DNA from: JBARDN01 sp050736695
Lineage (GTDB): Bacteria; Desulfobacterota; Binatia; Binatales; Binataceae
DNA: 64,000 nt
Direction of reading: 5' to 3'
Assembly: GCA_050736695.1 (NCBI GenBank)
Contig: JBOHWH010000135.1
Location: forward strand, 62,001 to 126,000
In this document: in pieces, positions 16,970-26,223 of the stretch
How positions within the stretch are numbered: position 1 is the first letter of the stretch
How the letters are laid out: each line of letters opens with the position of its first letter
Notes under the pieces: model-generated
Told to the model about the DNA's origin: nothing
The model's input: only the letters and a program-made list of their open reading frames with translations
Databases searched by the model: none
Position numbers and translations under genes: made by a program

Positions 16970-18697
16970 ATGCTTTTGAATGCGCTATTGCAAGTTGGTA
17001 TTTTCTGCCTGCTCGTCCTGCTGCTGACGGTCCCCCTTGGAAGCTATATCAAGCGCGTCTTCTCGGACGAGCGGACTTTTCTCGATCCGATCCTCCGCCC
17101 GCTCGAGCGGCTCATCTACGGCTTTTGCCGAATCAGTCCCGCAACCGAAATGAGTTGGGCCGAATATGCGATCGCGATGCTGATGTTCAGCATGGCCGGG
17201 ATGCTGCTGCTTTACGGGATCGAGCGGCTGCAAGAATTTCTGCCGCTCAATCCGCAAGCGTTCGGAGCGGTTGGCCCTTCGCTCGCGTTCAATACCGCCG
17301 CAAGCTTCACCACCAATACCAACTGGCAGGCCTACGGCGGCGAATCGACGATGAGCTATCTGACCCAGATGGCCGGGCTCGCGTTTCACAATTTCGTCTC
17401 GGCGGCCTCTGGAATCGCGGTAGCCATCGCGATAATCCGCGGGTTCGTCCGGAGGAGCGTGTGCACGCTCGGAAATTTCTGGTTCGATCTAACTCGCGCA
17501 ACGCTATGGATTTTGCTCCCGCTCGCGAGCGTTCTCGCGCTCGCGTTGGTCTGGCAGGGCGTGCCTGAAAATTTCGAGCCTTATGTTCACGCGCGGACCG
17601 TCGAGGGCGCCGCGCAGATCATCGCCGAAGGGCCGGTTGCCTCGCAAGAGGCGATCAAGGTGCTCGGCACCAATGGGGGAGGATTCTTCAACGCCAACTC
17701 CGCGCATCCGTATGAGAACCCGACGCCGCTTTCAAACCTGCTCGAGATGCTCGCGATCTTCGCGATTGCAGCCGCATTGACTCATACCTTCGGCCTGATG
17801 GCGGGCGATCCGCGCCAGGGATGGGCGCTCTTCGCCGCGATGGCTCTGCTGTTCATCGTCGGCGCCAGCTCTGCGATTTGGGCCGAACAGGGCGGCAATC
17901 CGGAACTGGCCCGGCTCGGCGTCGATCAGCATGCGAGTGCGCTTCAATCGGGCGGCAACATGGAGGGTAAGGAAGTCCGGTTCGGAATCGTAAATTCCGC
18001 GCTGTGGGCTACCGTCACCACCGATACTTCGTGCGGCGCGGTCAACGCGATGCACGACAGTTTTACGCCGCTCGGCGGATTGGTTCCGCTGGTCAATATG
18101 CAAATCGGTGAAATGATTTTCGGCGGCGTCGGCTCCGGACTGTACGGGATGCTGGTGATGGCGATCCTGTCGGTGTTTATCGCGGGGCTCATGGTCGGCC
18201 GCACGCCCGAATACCTCGGCAAGAAGATCGAGTCGCGCGAAATGAAGCTCGCGATGTTCTACGTGTTGATCTTTCCGGCGGCCATTCTTCTGCCCGCGGC
18301 CGTCGCGATCGCCTCGAAAGCGGGACTGGCGGGAATTTCCAATCCCGGCCCACACGGGTTTTCGCAGATACTTTATGCATATACCGAAGGCGCGGCGAAC
18401 AATGGATCCGCATTTGCCGGACTAAACGCCAACACCGGCTTCTACAACATCACGATCGCACTTTCGATGCTGTTCGGCCGCTTCATGATGAAGATTCCCG
18501 CACTCGCGATTGCCGGCTCGCTGGCCGGCAAACGAGTCGTGCCGCAAAGCGCGGGCACCTTTCCCACCACGGGCGCGGTCTTCGTCGTACTGCTGGTCGG
18601 CGTGATCCTGATCGTCGCCGCGCTCACCTTTTTCCCGGCCGATGCGCTCGGACCGATCGTCGAACACCTGGCGATGTCGGCCGGCAAACTCTACTAA
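16970..18697 (+). CDS. kdpA: Potassium-transporting ATPase, K+-channel-like subunit KdpA
   Basis: This 575-residue protein has ten or so transmembrane helices. All four pore-loop filter motifs are visible in order: NTNWQAYGGE, GTNGGGFFNANSAHPYENPT, TDTSCGAVNAMHDSF and NNGSAFAG. KdpA selects and conducts K+ to the P-type subunit KdpB under potassium limitation. Length and motif order are normal for the family. It is the third ORF of the transcript predicted to start at the sigma-54 promoter at 16745-16760. ATG 16970 has only a weak SD, consistent with coupling to kdpF. Confidence 0.97.
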   Translation: MLLNALLQVGIFCLLVLLLTVPLGSYIKRVFSDERTFLDPILRPLERLIYGFCRISPATEMSWAEYAIAMLMFSMAGMLLLYGIERLQEFLPLNPQAFGAVGPSLAFNTAASFTTNTNWQAYGGESTMSYLTQMAGLAFHNFVSAASGIAVAIAIIRGFVRRSVCTLGNFWFDLTRATLWILLPLASVLALALVWQGVPENFEPYVHARTVEGAAQIIAEGPVASQEAIKVLGTNGGGFFNANSAHPYENPTPLSNLLEMLAIFAIAAALTHTFGLMAGDPRQGWALFAAMALLFIVGASSAIWAEQGGNPELARLGVDQHASALQSGGNMEGKEVRFGIVNSALWATVTTDTSCGAVNAMHDSFTPLGGLVPLVNMQIGEMIFGGVGSGLYGMLVMAILSVFIAGLMVGRTPEYLGKKIESREMKLAMFYVLIFPAAILLPAAVAIASKAGLAGISNPGPHGFSQILYAYTEGAANNGSAFAGLNANTGFYNITIALSMLFGRFMMKIPALAIAGSLAGKRVVPQSAGTFPTTGAVFVVLLVGVILIVAALTFFPADALGPIVEHLAMSAGKLY

Positions 18698-18730
18698 GCC
18701 GCGCCGCTGACTAACGGAGGAATGCTTCCG

Positions 18731-20773
18731 ATGACTGAACGAAAAGCGCCCGTCCTCTGGGACCGCGCCATCGTCGGGCGCGCCCTGATTGATTCCTGCC
18801 GCAAGCTCGATCCGCGCGTCCAGTTGCGCAATCCGGTGATGTTCGTGGTCGAAGTCACCGCGCTCGCGGTTACAATTATCCTCGTGCGCGACTGGTTCGC
18901 CGCGCACGGTTCGTTGGTCAAGTTCGAATTGCAAATCGCGCTGTGGCTGTGGTTCACCGTGCTATTCGCAAACTTTGCAGAGGCGATGGCGGAAGGACGC
19001 GGCAAGGCGCAGGCCGACAATCTGCGCAAGACCCGCACTGAGACTTTCGCCAAACTGGTCGGCCCCGGCGGTGCGATAGCGGCCGTGCCCGCGACCAACC
19101 TGCGGCGCGGCGACGTAGTGCTGGTCGAGGCGGGCGACGTGATTCCCGGCGACGGCGAGGTGATCGAGGGCGTCGCCGCCGTGAACGAGGCCGCGATCAC
19201 CGGCGAATCCGCGCCGGTCATCCGTGAAAGCGGTGGCGACCGCAGCGCTGTCACCGGCGGCACCACGGTGATTTCGGATTTCATCAAGGTCAAGATCACC
19301 GCGAACCCCGGCGAGACTTTTCTTGACCGCATGATCGGGCTGGTCGAAGGCGCGCAACGTCAGAAGACGCCCAACGAGATCGCGCTCAGCATCCTGCTCT
19401 CGGGCCTGACCGTGATTTTTCTGCTCGTGTGCGTGACACTTTACCCGTTCGCGCTGTATGGCGGGATCGCGCTGTCCCTGCCGGTGATCGTCGCGCTGCT
19501 GGTATGCCTGATTCCGACCACGATCGGCGCACTGCTTTCCGCGATCGGAATTGCCGGGATGGATCGCCTGGTTCAGCACAGCGTGCTCGCGATGTCCGGG
19601 CGCGCGGTCGAGGCGGCCGGCGATGTGGACACTCTGCTGCTCGACAAGACCGGAACGATCACCTTGGGCAACCGGATGGCCACTGAATTCCTGCCCGTTC
19701 CTGGCGTCACGGCCGCGGAACTGGCCGAGGCGGCTCAACTCGCGTCGCTGGCCGACGAAACTCCCGAAGGCCGCTCAATCACCGTTCTCGCAAAGCGGGA
19801 ATTCAATTTGCGCGGACACGATTTAGCGGAACGCAACGCGCGCTTCATCGCGTTCTCGGCACAAACCCGGATGAGCGGCGTCGATATCGGCGACCGCACG
19901 ATCCGCAAGGGCGCCAGCGAGCAGGTGCTCGATTTCGCGCGCCAAAATGGCGGCGCGGTACCAGCCGAAATGACCGAGATCGTCGAGCGGATCGCCAAGG
20001 CGGGTGGAACTCCGCTTGCGGTCGCGGATCGCGGACGCGTGCTCGGCGTCATTCACCTGAAGGATGTCGTCAAGGACGGAATCCGCGAACGCTTCGAGCG
20101 GTTGCGCGCGATGGGCCTGCGCACCGTGATGATCACCGGCGACAATCCTTTGACCGCCGCCGCGATCGCGCGGGAGGCCGGGGTTGACGATTTTCGCGCG
20201 GAGGCCACCCCCGAGACCAAGCTGCGTTTGATTCGCGAGGAGCAGGCACAGGGCAAGCTGGTCGCGATGATCGGCGACGGCACCAACGATGCGCCCGCGC
20301 TCGCGCAGGCCGACGTGGGAGTCGCGATGAACGCGGGCACTCAGGCCGCGCGCGAAGCCGGCAATATGATCGATCTCGATTCAAATCCGACCAAGATCAT
20401 GGAGGTGGTCGAGATCGGCAAGCAACTGCTGATCACGCGCGGCGCGCTGACCACCTTTTCGATCGCCAACGACGTGGCGAAGTATTTCGCGATTATTCCC
20501 GCGATGTTCGTGCTCGGATATCCTCAGCTCCAGGCGCTCAACGTGATGCATCTGTCCACGCCGCAGAGCGCGATTCTTTCCGCGGTCATATTCAACGCGT
20601 TGATCATTATCGCGCTGATTCCTCTGGCGCTGCGCGGAGTGGCCTATCGGCCTGTCGGCGCCGCCGCGATTCTGACCCGCAATCTGCTGATCTATGGCCT
20701 CGGCGGCGTGATCATTCCGTTCATCGGAATCAAGGCGATCGACATGATCGTCGCCGGGCTGCATCTGGCGTGA
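18731..20773 (+). CDS. kdpB: Potassium-transporting P-type ATPase subunit KdpB
   Basis: This 680-residue P-type ATPase has the actuator motif TGES (about residue 157), the phosphorylation loop DKTGTIT (about 304), GDGTNDAPAL in the P domain and the expected transmembrane pattern. It hydrolyses ATP to drive K+ uptake through KdpA. I start it at ATG 18731, with GGAGG ten bases upstream; the ATG at 18722 lies only one base from that SD. The C-terminus ends inside the last helix, as usual. Confidence 0.97.
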   Translation: MTERKAPVLWDRAIVGRALIDSCRKLDPRVQLRNPVMFVVEVTALAVTIILVRDWFAAHGSLVKFELQIALWLWFTVLFANFAEAMAEGRGKAQADNLRKTRTETFAKLVGPGGAIAAVPATNLRRGDVVLVEAGDVIPGDGEVIEGVAAVNEAAITGESAPVIRESGGDRSAVTGGTTVISDFIKVKITANPGETFLDRMIGLVEGAQRQKTPNEIALSILLSGLTVIFLLVCVTLYPFALYGGIALSLPVIVALLVCLIPTTIGALLSAIGIAGMDRLVQHSVLAMSGRAVEAAGDVDTLLLDKTGTITLGNRMATEFLPVPGVTAAELAEAAQLASLADETPEGRSITVLAKREFNLRGHDLAERNARFIAFSAQTRMSGVDIGDRTIRKGASEQVLDFARQNGGAVPAEMTEIVERIAKAGGTPLAVADRGRVLGVIHLKDVVKDGIRERFERLRAMGLRTVMITGDNPLTAAAIAREAGVDDFRAEATPETKLRLIREEQAQGKLVAMIGDGTNDAPALAQADVGVAMNAGTQAAREAGNMIDLDSNPTKIMEVVEIGKQLLITRGALTTFSIANDVAKYFAIIPAMFVLGYPQLQALNVMHLSTPQSAILSAVIFNALIIIALIPLALRGVAYRPVGAAAILTRNLLIYGLGGVIIPFIGIKAIDMIVAGLHLA

Positions 20774-20781
20774 GGTGATTC

Positions 20782-21372
20782 ATGATCCGCGATCAAATCA
20801 AGCCCGCGATAATTATGACGATCGTCCTGACCGTGTTGACCGGGTTCATTTATCCCGTCGTTGTCTGGGCGATCGCTCAAGTCGCATTTCCAACCCAGGC
20901 CGGCGGCAGTATCGTGATGCGCGGCGGCCGTCCGATCGGCTCGACGCTGATTGGCCAGAACTTTTCCGCCGACAAGTATTTTCATCCACGCCCGTCCGCC
21001 GCCGGCGACAAGGGTTACGCCCCGACGAGTTCCGGCGGCTCGAATCTTGGTCCCACCAACAAGGCGCTGATCGACGCGGTGCGCGGCCGCGTTGCCGAAG
21101 TATCGAAGCAGGATAGTCCGATTGCGCCGGAGGGCGTTCCCGCTGATCTTGTGACGGCATCCGGCAGCGGCCTCGACCCTGAAATCACTCCGGCGGGCGC
21201 AGCGCTTCAGGTGCCTCGAGTCGCCCGCGCCCGGGGAATCGCAGAGGATGCGGTTCGCGCGCTCGTGAGTCAGAATACTCGTCAGAGGTGGGCGGGGGTG
21301 CTGGGCGAGCCGGGGGTTAATGTCCTGGAACTGAATCTTGCTCTCGATAGTCTATCGAAGGCCAAGCGATGA
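20782..21372 (+). CDS. kdpC: Potassium-transporting ATPase subunit KdpC
   Basis: This 196-residue protein has one N-terminal membrane helix (VLTVLTGFIYPVVVWAIAQV) and the conserved periplasmic motifs GSTLIGQNFSADKYFHPRPS, SSGGSNLGPTN and GSGLDPEITPAGA. KdpC is the assembly and affinity subunit of the KdpFABC pump. GAGGTG four bases before ATG 20782 supports the start, and the gene follows kdpB by 8 bases in the same operon. Confidence 0.95.
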   Translation: MIRDQIKPAIIMTIVLTVLTGFIYPVVVWAIAQVAFPTQAGGSIVMRGGRPIGSTLIGQNFSADKYFHPRPSAAGDKGYAPTSSGGSNLGPTNKALIDAVRGRVAEVSKQDSPIAPEGVPADLVTASGSGLDPEITPAGAALQVPRVARARGIAEDAVRALVSQNTRQRWAGVLGEPGVNVLELNLALDSLSKAKR

Positions 21373-21408
21373 ACCGCATGGCGCGAACCGAACAGTTGAG
21401 CACTAGAA

Positions 21409-22584
21409 GTGGAGCGCTCGCGTAACATCAAGGACGCGGAACGACCCGATCCGGAGTCGTTCCTGGACCTGGTTGCGCGATCGCAAAAGGGCCGCCTGAA
21501 GGTCTATCTTGGCGCCGCGGCGGGCGTCGGCAAGACCTGGAAGATGCTCGAAGAAGCGCACCAGTTGCGCGCGAAGGAAGTCGATGTCGTCGTCGGTCTG
21601 GTCGAGACTCATCACCGCGCCGAAACCGAAGAGAAGCTCGCCGGTCTCGAAATCGTCCCGCGCAAAAAGTATCCGTACAAAGGCGTCGAGTTGGAGGACT
21701 TGGATCTCGACGCGGTCCTCGCGCGCAATCCGGAAGTCGCGATCATTGACGAGTTGGCGCATACCAACGCGGCCGGCGCCAAGCATGAAAAGCGCTGGCA
21801 GGATGTCGAAGAGCTGATGCACCGCGGTATCAATGTGATCACCGCGGTCAATATCCAGCACCTCGAAAGCCTCAATCCCGTCATTAGGCGCATCACTGGA
21901 ATCGAGGTGCGCGAGACCGTGCCTGACTCGATCCTCACCCGTGCCGATCAGGTGGTTAACGTTGACGTTACGGTCGAGTCGCTGCGCGAGCGCCTGCGCG
22001 AAGGAAAGATTTATCCCGGGCCGCAGATCGAGCAGGCGCTGCGAAATTTCTTCACTCCGGGCAATCTGGCGTCGCTGCGCGAGATGGCGCTGCGCGAGGT
22101 CGCACGCGGACTGACCCGCCAGCGCCGGGACGCCGAGAACCTCAAGCGCGAGGGCGGGCATCGGACGCGAGTCGTGGAGAAGCTCATGGTCGGGCTATCC
22201 TCGAACCCTCGCGACGGTGGGAAACTTCTGCGCAAAGCGTGCCGGGTCGCCACGCAACTGAGCGCCGACTGGTACGCGGTGCATATCGAGACGCCGGCCG
22301 AATCGGTCAAGAAGATCCGCACCGGCGATTTCGTCACGCTGCTCGACAACATCAACCTCGCGAGCGATCTCGGCGCCGAAACGGTGTGGCTTAAGGCGCC
22401 CGACCCGGTCAAGGGGATGCTCGATTACGCGCGCGACAATGGAATTTCAAAAATCATCGTTGGCCGATCGCATCAGCCGCGATGGCGTCGCGCGTTGCGC
22501 CGCGATGTCGCCGCCCGGATCATTGCGAGCGCGCCCGACATCGACGTCGAAATTCTGGCCGATGAACCCGGTGAGGAAAAATGA
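21409..22584 (+). CDS. kdpD: KdpD sensor and Usp domains only (no kinase)
   Basis: The 391-residue protein corresponds to the cytoplasmic N-terminal half of KdpD. The KdpD domain carries Walker A GAAAGVGKT and a DELAHTNAAG segment. A universal-stress-protein-like domain follows from about residue 250, with a GISKIIVGRS end. It stops before the DUF4118 membrane segment, GAF and histidine-kinase domains of E. coli KdpD. The start is GTG 21409, since an in-frame stop lies just upstream. The stop overlaps the next gene (ATGA), a separate histidine kinase, so the KdpD sensor presumably signals through that partner. K+ or c-di-AMP sensing by the Usp domain is known in the family but not shown here. 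Confidence 0.9.
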   Translation: MERSRNIKDAERPDPESFLDLVARSQKGRLKVYLGAAAGVGKTWKMLEEAHQLRAKEVDVVVGLVETHHRAETEEKLAGLEIVPRKKYPYKGVELEDLDLDAVLARNPEVAIIDELAHTNAAGAKHEKRWQDVEELMHRGINVITAVNIQHLESLNPVIRRITGIEVRETVPDSILTRADQVVNVDVTVESLRERLREGKIYPGPQIEQALRNFFTPGNLASLREMALREVARGLTRQRRDAENLKREGGHRTRVVEKLMVGLSSNPRDGGKLLRKACRVATQLSADWYAVHIETPAESVKKIRTGDFVTLLDNINLASDLGAETVWLKAPDPVKGMLDYARDNGISKIIVGRSHQPRWRRALRRDVAARIIASAPDIDVEILADEPGEEK

Positions 22585-24368
22585 GTACGCCTTCACTTCG
22601 GCGGCGGATTCGTAACGGCACCCTGCTGCTGCTGGTGCTGGTCGTGCTACTCGGCGCGTTCACCCTTCCGCGCGTATACAGGCTGGGCGGCGCGATTCGC
22701 CAGACGCTGTACCGCAACTACGTCAGTATCGATGCCGCGCAGCATATGCACATGGCGCTCGCGAACCTCGAGCTGGCCGAGCGCGACGGCCGCGCGAAGG
22801 ATGCGCTGCCGGCGGCGCGCGCTGAATTTATGCTCCGGATGGACACCGAGGATCACGACTACACCGAGGCTGGCGAGCCGGAGCTCGCGCACGCGATTAG
22901 GTCGGACGCCGATCGGTTGTTCAGCGATATCGCCGCGGCTCCTCCCGGCGCGCGCCACGACGCGGAGTTCACCGCGCTGCACGCGCGTCTTGACGATCTG
23001 ATCGCGATGAATCAGGCAGCGATGTTCCGGGCCGACAGCCGTTCCGCCGAGCTTGGGCGGCGGCTCACCTATCAATTCGCCGCGAGCCTTGCGCTGGTGC
23101 TGATCTTCGGCGCCGCGATCTCGTGGGGGCTCGGATGGTCGCTGTCGCAGCCGCTGATCGAAGTTGCCGAACGCCTGCGCGGCGTCGGCCAGCGTCGCGG
23201 GCAGGTGCGGCTCGGGCCGCAAAAGTTCGCCGAGCTTGACGCGGTCGCGCGCGAGTTCAACCAGATGGCGGAGCGGCTCGAACGATTCGAAAAACTCAAC
23301 GTCGATCGGCTGGTCTATGAAAAGAGCAAGACCGAGGCGATTATCGAAAGCCTCGAAGACGGCGTGGTCCTGATCGATTCCGAAGGAAGGGTCGCGCATA
23401 TCAACGAGATCGCCGCCTTGATCATGGGCGTCGAGCCGAAGGACGCGCTCGGCAGCCCATTCGAGGATCTGAGCAGCAATCATCCGCACTATCTGCGCGT
23501 GCGCGACGCACTGCATAATCTGCGCAAGGCCGGCCCTTTAAGCCAGCGAATCGAAGTCCAGTTGCACGTGCGCGGCCGCGACCACACCTACGTTCTTAAG
23601 CCCATGCCGCTGCATCACGACGAGGGCGCCCCACTCGGCACCCTGCTGATTCTGCAGGACGTGACTTATCTGCGCGATCAGGATCGCGCGCGAGCCAACC
23701 TGATCGCTACTCTGTCGCACGAGTTGCGTACTCCGCTGACCTCGCTCGCGCTATCGGCCGAGTTGCTCCGCCGTGACGGCGCGGCGCTTGATTCCAAGCA
23801 GCGAGAGTTGCTGGAAGCGATCCTCGAGGAATGCGCGCGCATGAAGGCGCTCAGCGGCAGCCTGCTCAATCTCGCGCGCGGCGAGCTCGCCTCAATCTCG
23901 GTGCAGCGCGAACGTCTGGACCTGCGCCAGATTATCGAAGAAGTCGTCCGCCGCTTCGCACTGCAAGCCGAAGAGAAGCATGTGAAACTGACCGGGCTGC
24001 TTGAACCTGTTCCTGAAATCTCAGGCGATGCGGTAAAGCTCTCGTGGGTGGTCTCGAACCTGATCGGCAACGCTCTGCGCTACACGCCCGAAGGCGGACA
24101 GATAGAGGTGGCGGCTCGCCCAGTCGATTCGAAAGTGCGGCTCGAGGTCTCTGACTCAGGCCCGGGCATCCCATCCGAGATTCGCGAACACATCTTCGAA
24201 CGGTTCGCGCAATATGGGCGCGGCGGAGTCGAAAACGGTTCCGCGGGACTGGGCCTGGCGATCGCAAAAGACATCGTCGCCGCGCATGGCGGCCGGATCT
24301 TTGTCGATAGCAACGCGGGCGTGGGCAGCCGCTTTGTGGTCGAACTGCCGGCCGGAGGAAATCTCTGA
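22581..24368 (+). CDS. HAMP-PAS sensor histidine kinase of the kdp operon
   Basis: The 595-residue inner-membrane kinase has TM1 (about residues 13-33), a periplasmic four-helix-like domain, TM2 (about 165-190), HAMP (about 190-245) and PAS (about 252-365, including VVLIDSEGRVAHINEIAALI). The HisKA box is SHELRTPLT with phospho-acceptor His380. The ATPase domain has N box NLIGNALRYTPEGG, G1 SDSGPGIP and G2 GLGLAIAKDI. It overlaps the truncated KdpD gene before it and the NtrC-type regulator after it, so the three form a signalling cassette that replaces the KdpD/KdpE pair. Confidence 0.93.
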   Translation: MSTPSLRRRIRNGTLLLLVLVVLLGAFTLPRVYRLGGAIRQTLYRNYVSIDAAQHMHMALANLELAERDGRAKDALPAARAEFMLRMDTEDHDYTEAGEPELAHAIRSDADRLFSDIAAAPPGARHDAEFTALHARLDDLIAMNQAAMFRADSRSAELGRRLTYQFAASLALVLIFGAAISWGLGWSLSQPLIEVAERLRGVGQRRGQVRLGPQKFAELDAVAREFNQMAERLERFEKLNVDRLVYEKSKTEAIIESLEDGVVLIDSEGRVAHINEIAALIMGVEPKDALGSPFEDLSSNHPHYLRVRDALHNLRKAGPLSQRIEVQLHVRGRDHTYVLKPMPLHHDEGAPLGTLLILQDVTYLRDQDRARANLIATLSHELRTPLTSLALSAELLRRDGAALDSKQRELLEAILEECARMKALSGSLLNLARGELASISVQRERLDLRQIIEEVVRRFALQAEEKHVKLTGLLEPVPEISGDAVKLSWVVSNLIGNALRYTPEGGQIEVAARPVDSKVRLEVSDSGPGIPSEIREHIFERFAQYGRGGVENGSAGLGLAIAKDIVAAHGGRIFVDSNAGVGSRFVVELPAGGNL

Positions 24369-25714
24369 TGGCATCGCTGCTGATCGTTGACGACGAAAAA
24401 AATATCCGCCGCGGCCTCGTCTCATTCTTCGAGTCGCTCGGTTACTCCGTCGCAGCCGCCGAGAACGGCAAGGAAGCGGCCGCGATGCTTTCGAACCGTA
24501 CGTTTGATCTGGTTCTGACCGACTTCCGGATGGCCGAGATGAATGGTCTCGAACTGGTCGGCGAGGTGTGCAGCCGCCAGCCCGACTGCCCGATCATCCT
24601 GATGACCGCGTACGCAACCGTCGAGAACGCCGTAGCCGTGATGAAAGCCGGGGCGTACGACTACGTTACCAAGCCGTTCTCACTCGAGCAGATCCGGCAC
24701 ATCGTCGAGCGCGCACTCGAGCTGCGCGGTTTGCAGGCCGAGAATCGCGCACTGCGCGATACGATCGATGAGGCGCCGCTGCTCGAATCGAAGAGCGCCG
24801 TGATGACGCATCAGCTCAAACTCGCGCGCCAGGCCGCCGCAAGCGACGCGACTATCCTGCTGACCGGCGAAAGCGGGACCGGCAAGAATGTGCTCGCCCG
24901 CCAGATGCATCGCTGGAGCCTGCGAAAAGACGGGCCGTTCGTGGTGATCAACTGCACCACCCTCTCCGACGAGCTGCTCGAAAGCGAATTGTTCGGACAT
25001 ATGCGCGGCTCGTTCACTGGAGCGGTGAAGGACAAGCCCGGACGGCTCGAAGCGGCCGACAAAGGCTCGGTGTTTCTCGACGAGATCGCCGATCTGACGC
25101 CAACGCTACAAACCAAATTCCTGCGCTTCGTGCAGGAGCAGAGTTTCGAACGCGTCGGCGGCGACAAGACGATTCGCGTCAACGCGCGGATCATCGCCGC
25201 CTCCAATCGCGATCTCGAAGCCGAGGTCGCGGGCCGTCGCTTCCGCGAGGATCTTTTCTATCGCCTCAACGTCATCACGATTCGAGTTCCCGCCCTGCGC
25301 GAGCGGCGCGAGGACGTGCCCGCGCTGGCGCAGTGGATGCTCCAGGCGGCGGCGATCCGGCATCACCGGCCTGCGATGCGGCTGGCTCCGGAAGCGGCTG
25401 CGGCAATCTCAAAATATAGATGGCCGGGCAATGTACGCGAGCTGCGCAATGCGCTCGAACGCGCGGCCGTGCTCTCCCGCAGCGACGAAATCACCCGCGA
25501 GGATTTACCCGATTCGATTTTTCGGGAAAACGCTGAGCCCGCGTCGGGCGGCGCGCAATCTCCAGGCCCGCATTCTCCAAGCCTCGAAGATCTCGAACGC
25601 GAGCATATCCGCCGCGTGCTCGCCGAAAGCGCAACTCTGGAAGAAGCGGCAGCCGCGCTCGGGATCAACGTCACCACGCTATGGCGCAAGCGCAAACGCT
25701 ACGGCATCGAATGA
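24368..25714 (+). CDS. NtrC-type sigma-54 response regulator of the kdp operon
   Basis: This 448-residue regulator has a receiver domain with Asp52 (LTDFRMAEMNG) and Lys in YVTKPF. The AAA+ domain has Walker A GESGTGKN, a sigma-54-contact loop GSFTGA (the common form is GAFTGA) and Walker B VFLDEIAD. A Fis-type helix-turn-helix lies at the end (LEEAAAALGINVTTLWRKR). It activates sigma-54 RNA polymerase after phosphorylation, most simply by the adjacent kinase, and its obvious target is the promoter at 16745-16760. Start ATG overlaps the kinase stop (TGATG). Confidence 0.94.
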   Translation: MASLLIVDDEKNIRRGLVSFFESLGYSVAAAENGKEAAAMLSNRTFDLVLTDFRMAEMNGLELVGEVCSRQPDCPIILMTAYATVENAVAVMKAGAYDYVTKPFSLEQIRHIVERALELRGLQAENRALRDTIDEAPLLESKSAVMTHQLKLARQAAASDATILLTGESGTGKNVLARQMHRWSLRKDGPFVVINCTTLSDELLESELFGHMRGSFTGAVKDKPGRLEAADKGSVFLDEIADLTPTLQTKFLRFVQEQSFERVGGDKTIRVNARIIAASNRDLEAEVAGRRFREDLFYRLNVITIRVPALRERREDVPALAQWMLQAAAIRHHRPAMRLAPEAAAAISKYRWPGNVRELRNALERAAVLSRSDEITREDLPDSIFRENAEPASGGAQSPGPHSPSLEDLEREHIRRVLAESATLEEAAAALGINVTTLWRKRKRYGIE

Positions 25715-25732
25715 ACGCGGGCGTGGGTCGCG

Positions 25733-26161
25733 CTAGCGGATATAATAGCCGGACACGCGCCACTGTCCGTCTTTTTCCAGCATCGGCGTAACGATCTCTT
25801 TCGCCGCGCGGCGTCCGGCAAAATCCGTAGCATAAACCACGACCACGTATTTTCCCGGGGGAGCGCTTGGAAGCGAGGTCGCGTAGGTAGCAGATTCAAA
25901 TTTACGTGAGGTGACCGCGCCGAGCGGCTTGCGCACCGCATCCATCGCACTGGCGAATTGATCGGCGGTTGCCGCGGCTTTTACCGGCGCCGCAGCCTGC
26001 CGCCATGCCTGCGCGTACTGGCCCGCATCGATTTCGTGCAGCCATCCGAGCGCGACCGTTTGCGCGGCCGCTTCGTCGGCTTTCTCGTCAGCTCGAACCC
26101 CGGCCGCAAGCGCGACGACCAGACACGCCGCGATGACCCCGTATCGAATTGCACGCGTCAT
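25733..26161 (-). CDS. Exported DUF4019-like protein
   Basis: The 142-residue protein has a clear signal peptide (MTRAIRYGVIAACLVVALAA, cleavage after VRA|D). The mature part contains ALGWLHEIDAGQYAQAWRQA, then GKYVVVVYATDFAGR and EIVTPMLEKDGQWRVSGYYI. This is the DUF4019 pattern, a cystatin/NTF2-like alpha+beta fold. Function is unknown in the family; periplasmic location is expected. AGGAGGG nine to ten bases before ATG 26161 supports the start. It converges with the kdp regulator with an 18-base gap and no obvious terminator. Confidence 0.8.
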   Translation of the reverse strand: MTRAIRYGVIAACLVVALAAGVRADEKADEAAAQTVALGWLHEIDAGQYAQAWRQAAAPVKAAATADQFASAMDAVRKPLGAVTSRKFESATYATSLPSAPPGKYVVVVYATDFAGRRAAKEIVTPMLEKDGQWRVSGYYIR

Positions 26162-26223
26162 CCGTAGCTGCCCTCCTGACTGCGTGCTTTCTTAGCAGGC
26201 GCTGTTGATCACCGGCAAGCCGC

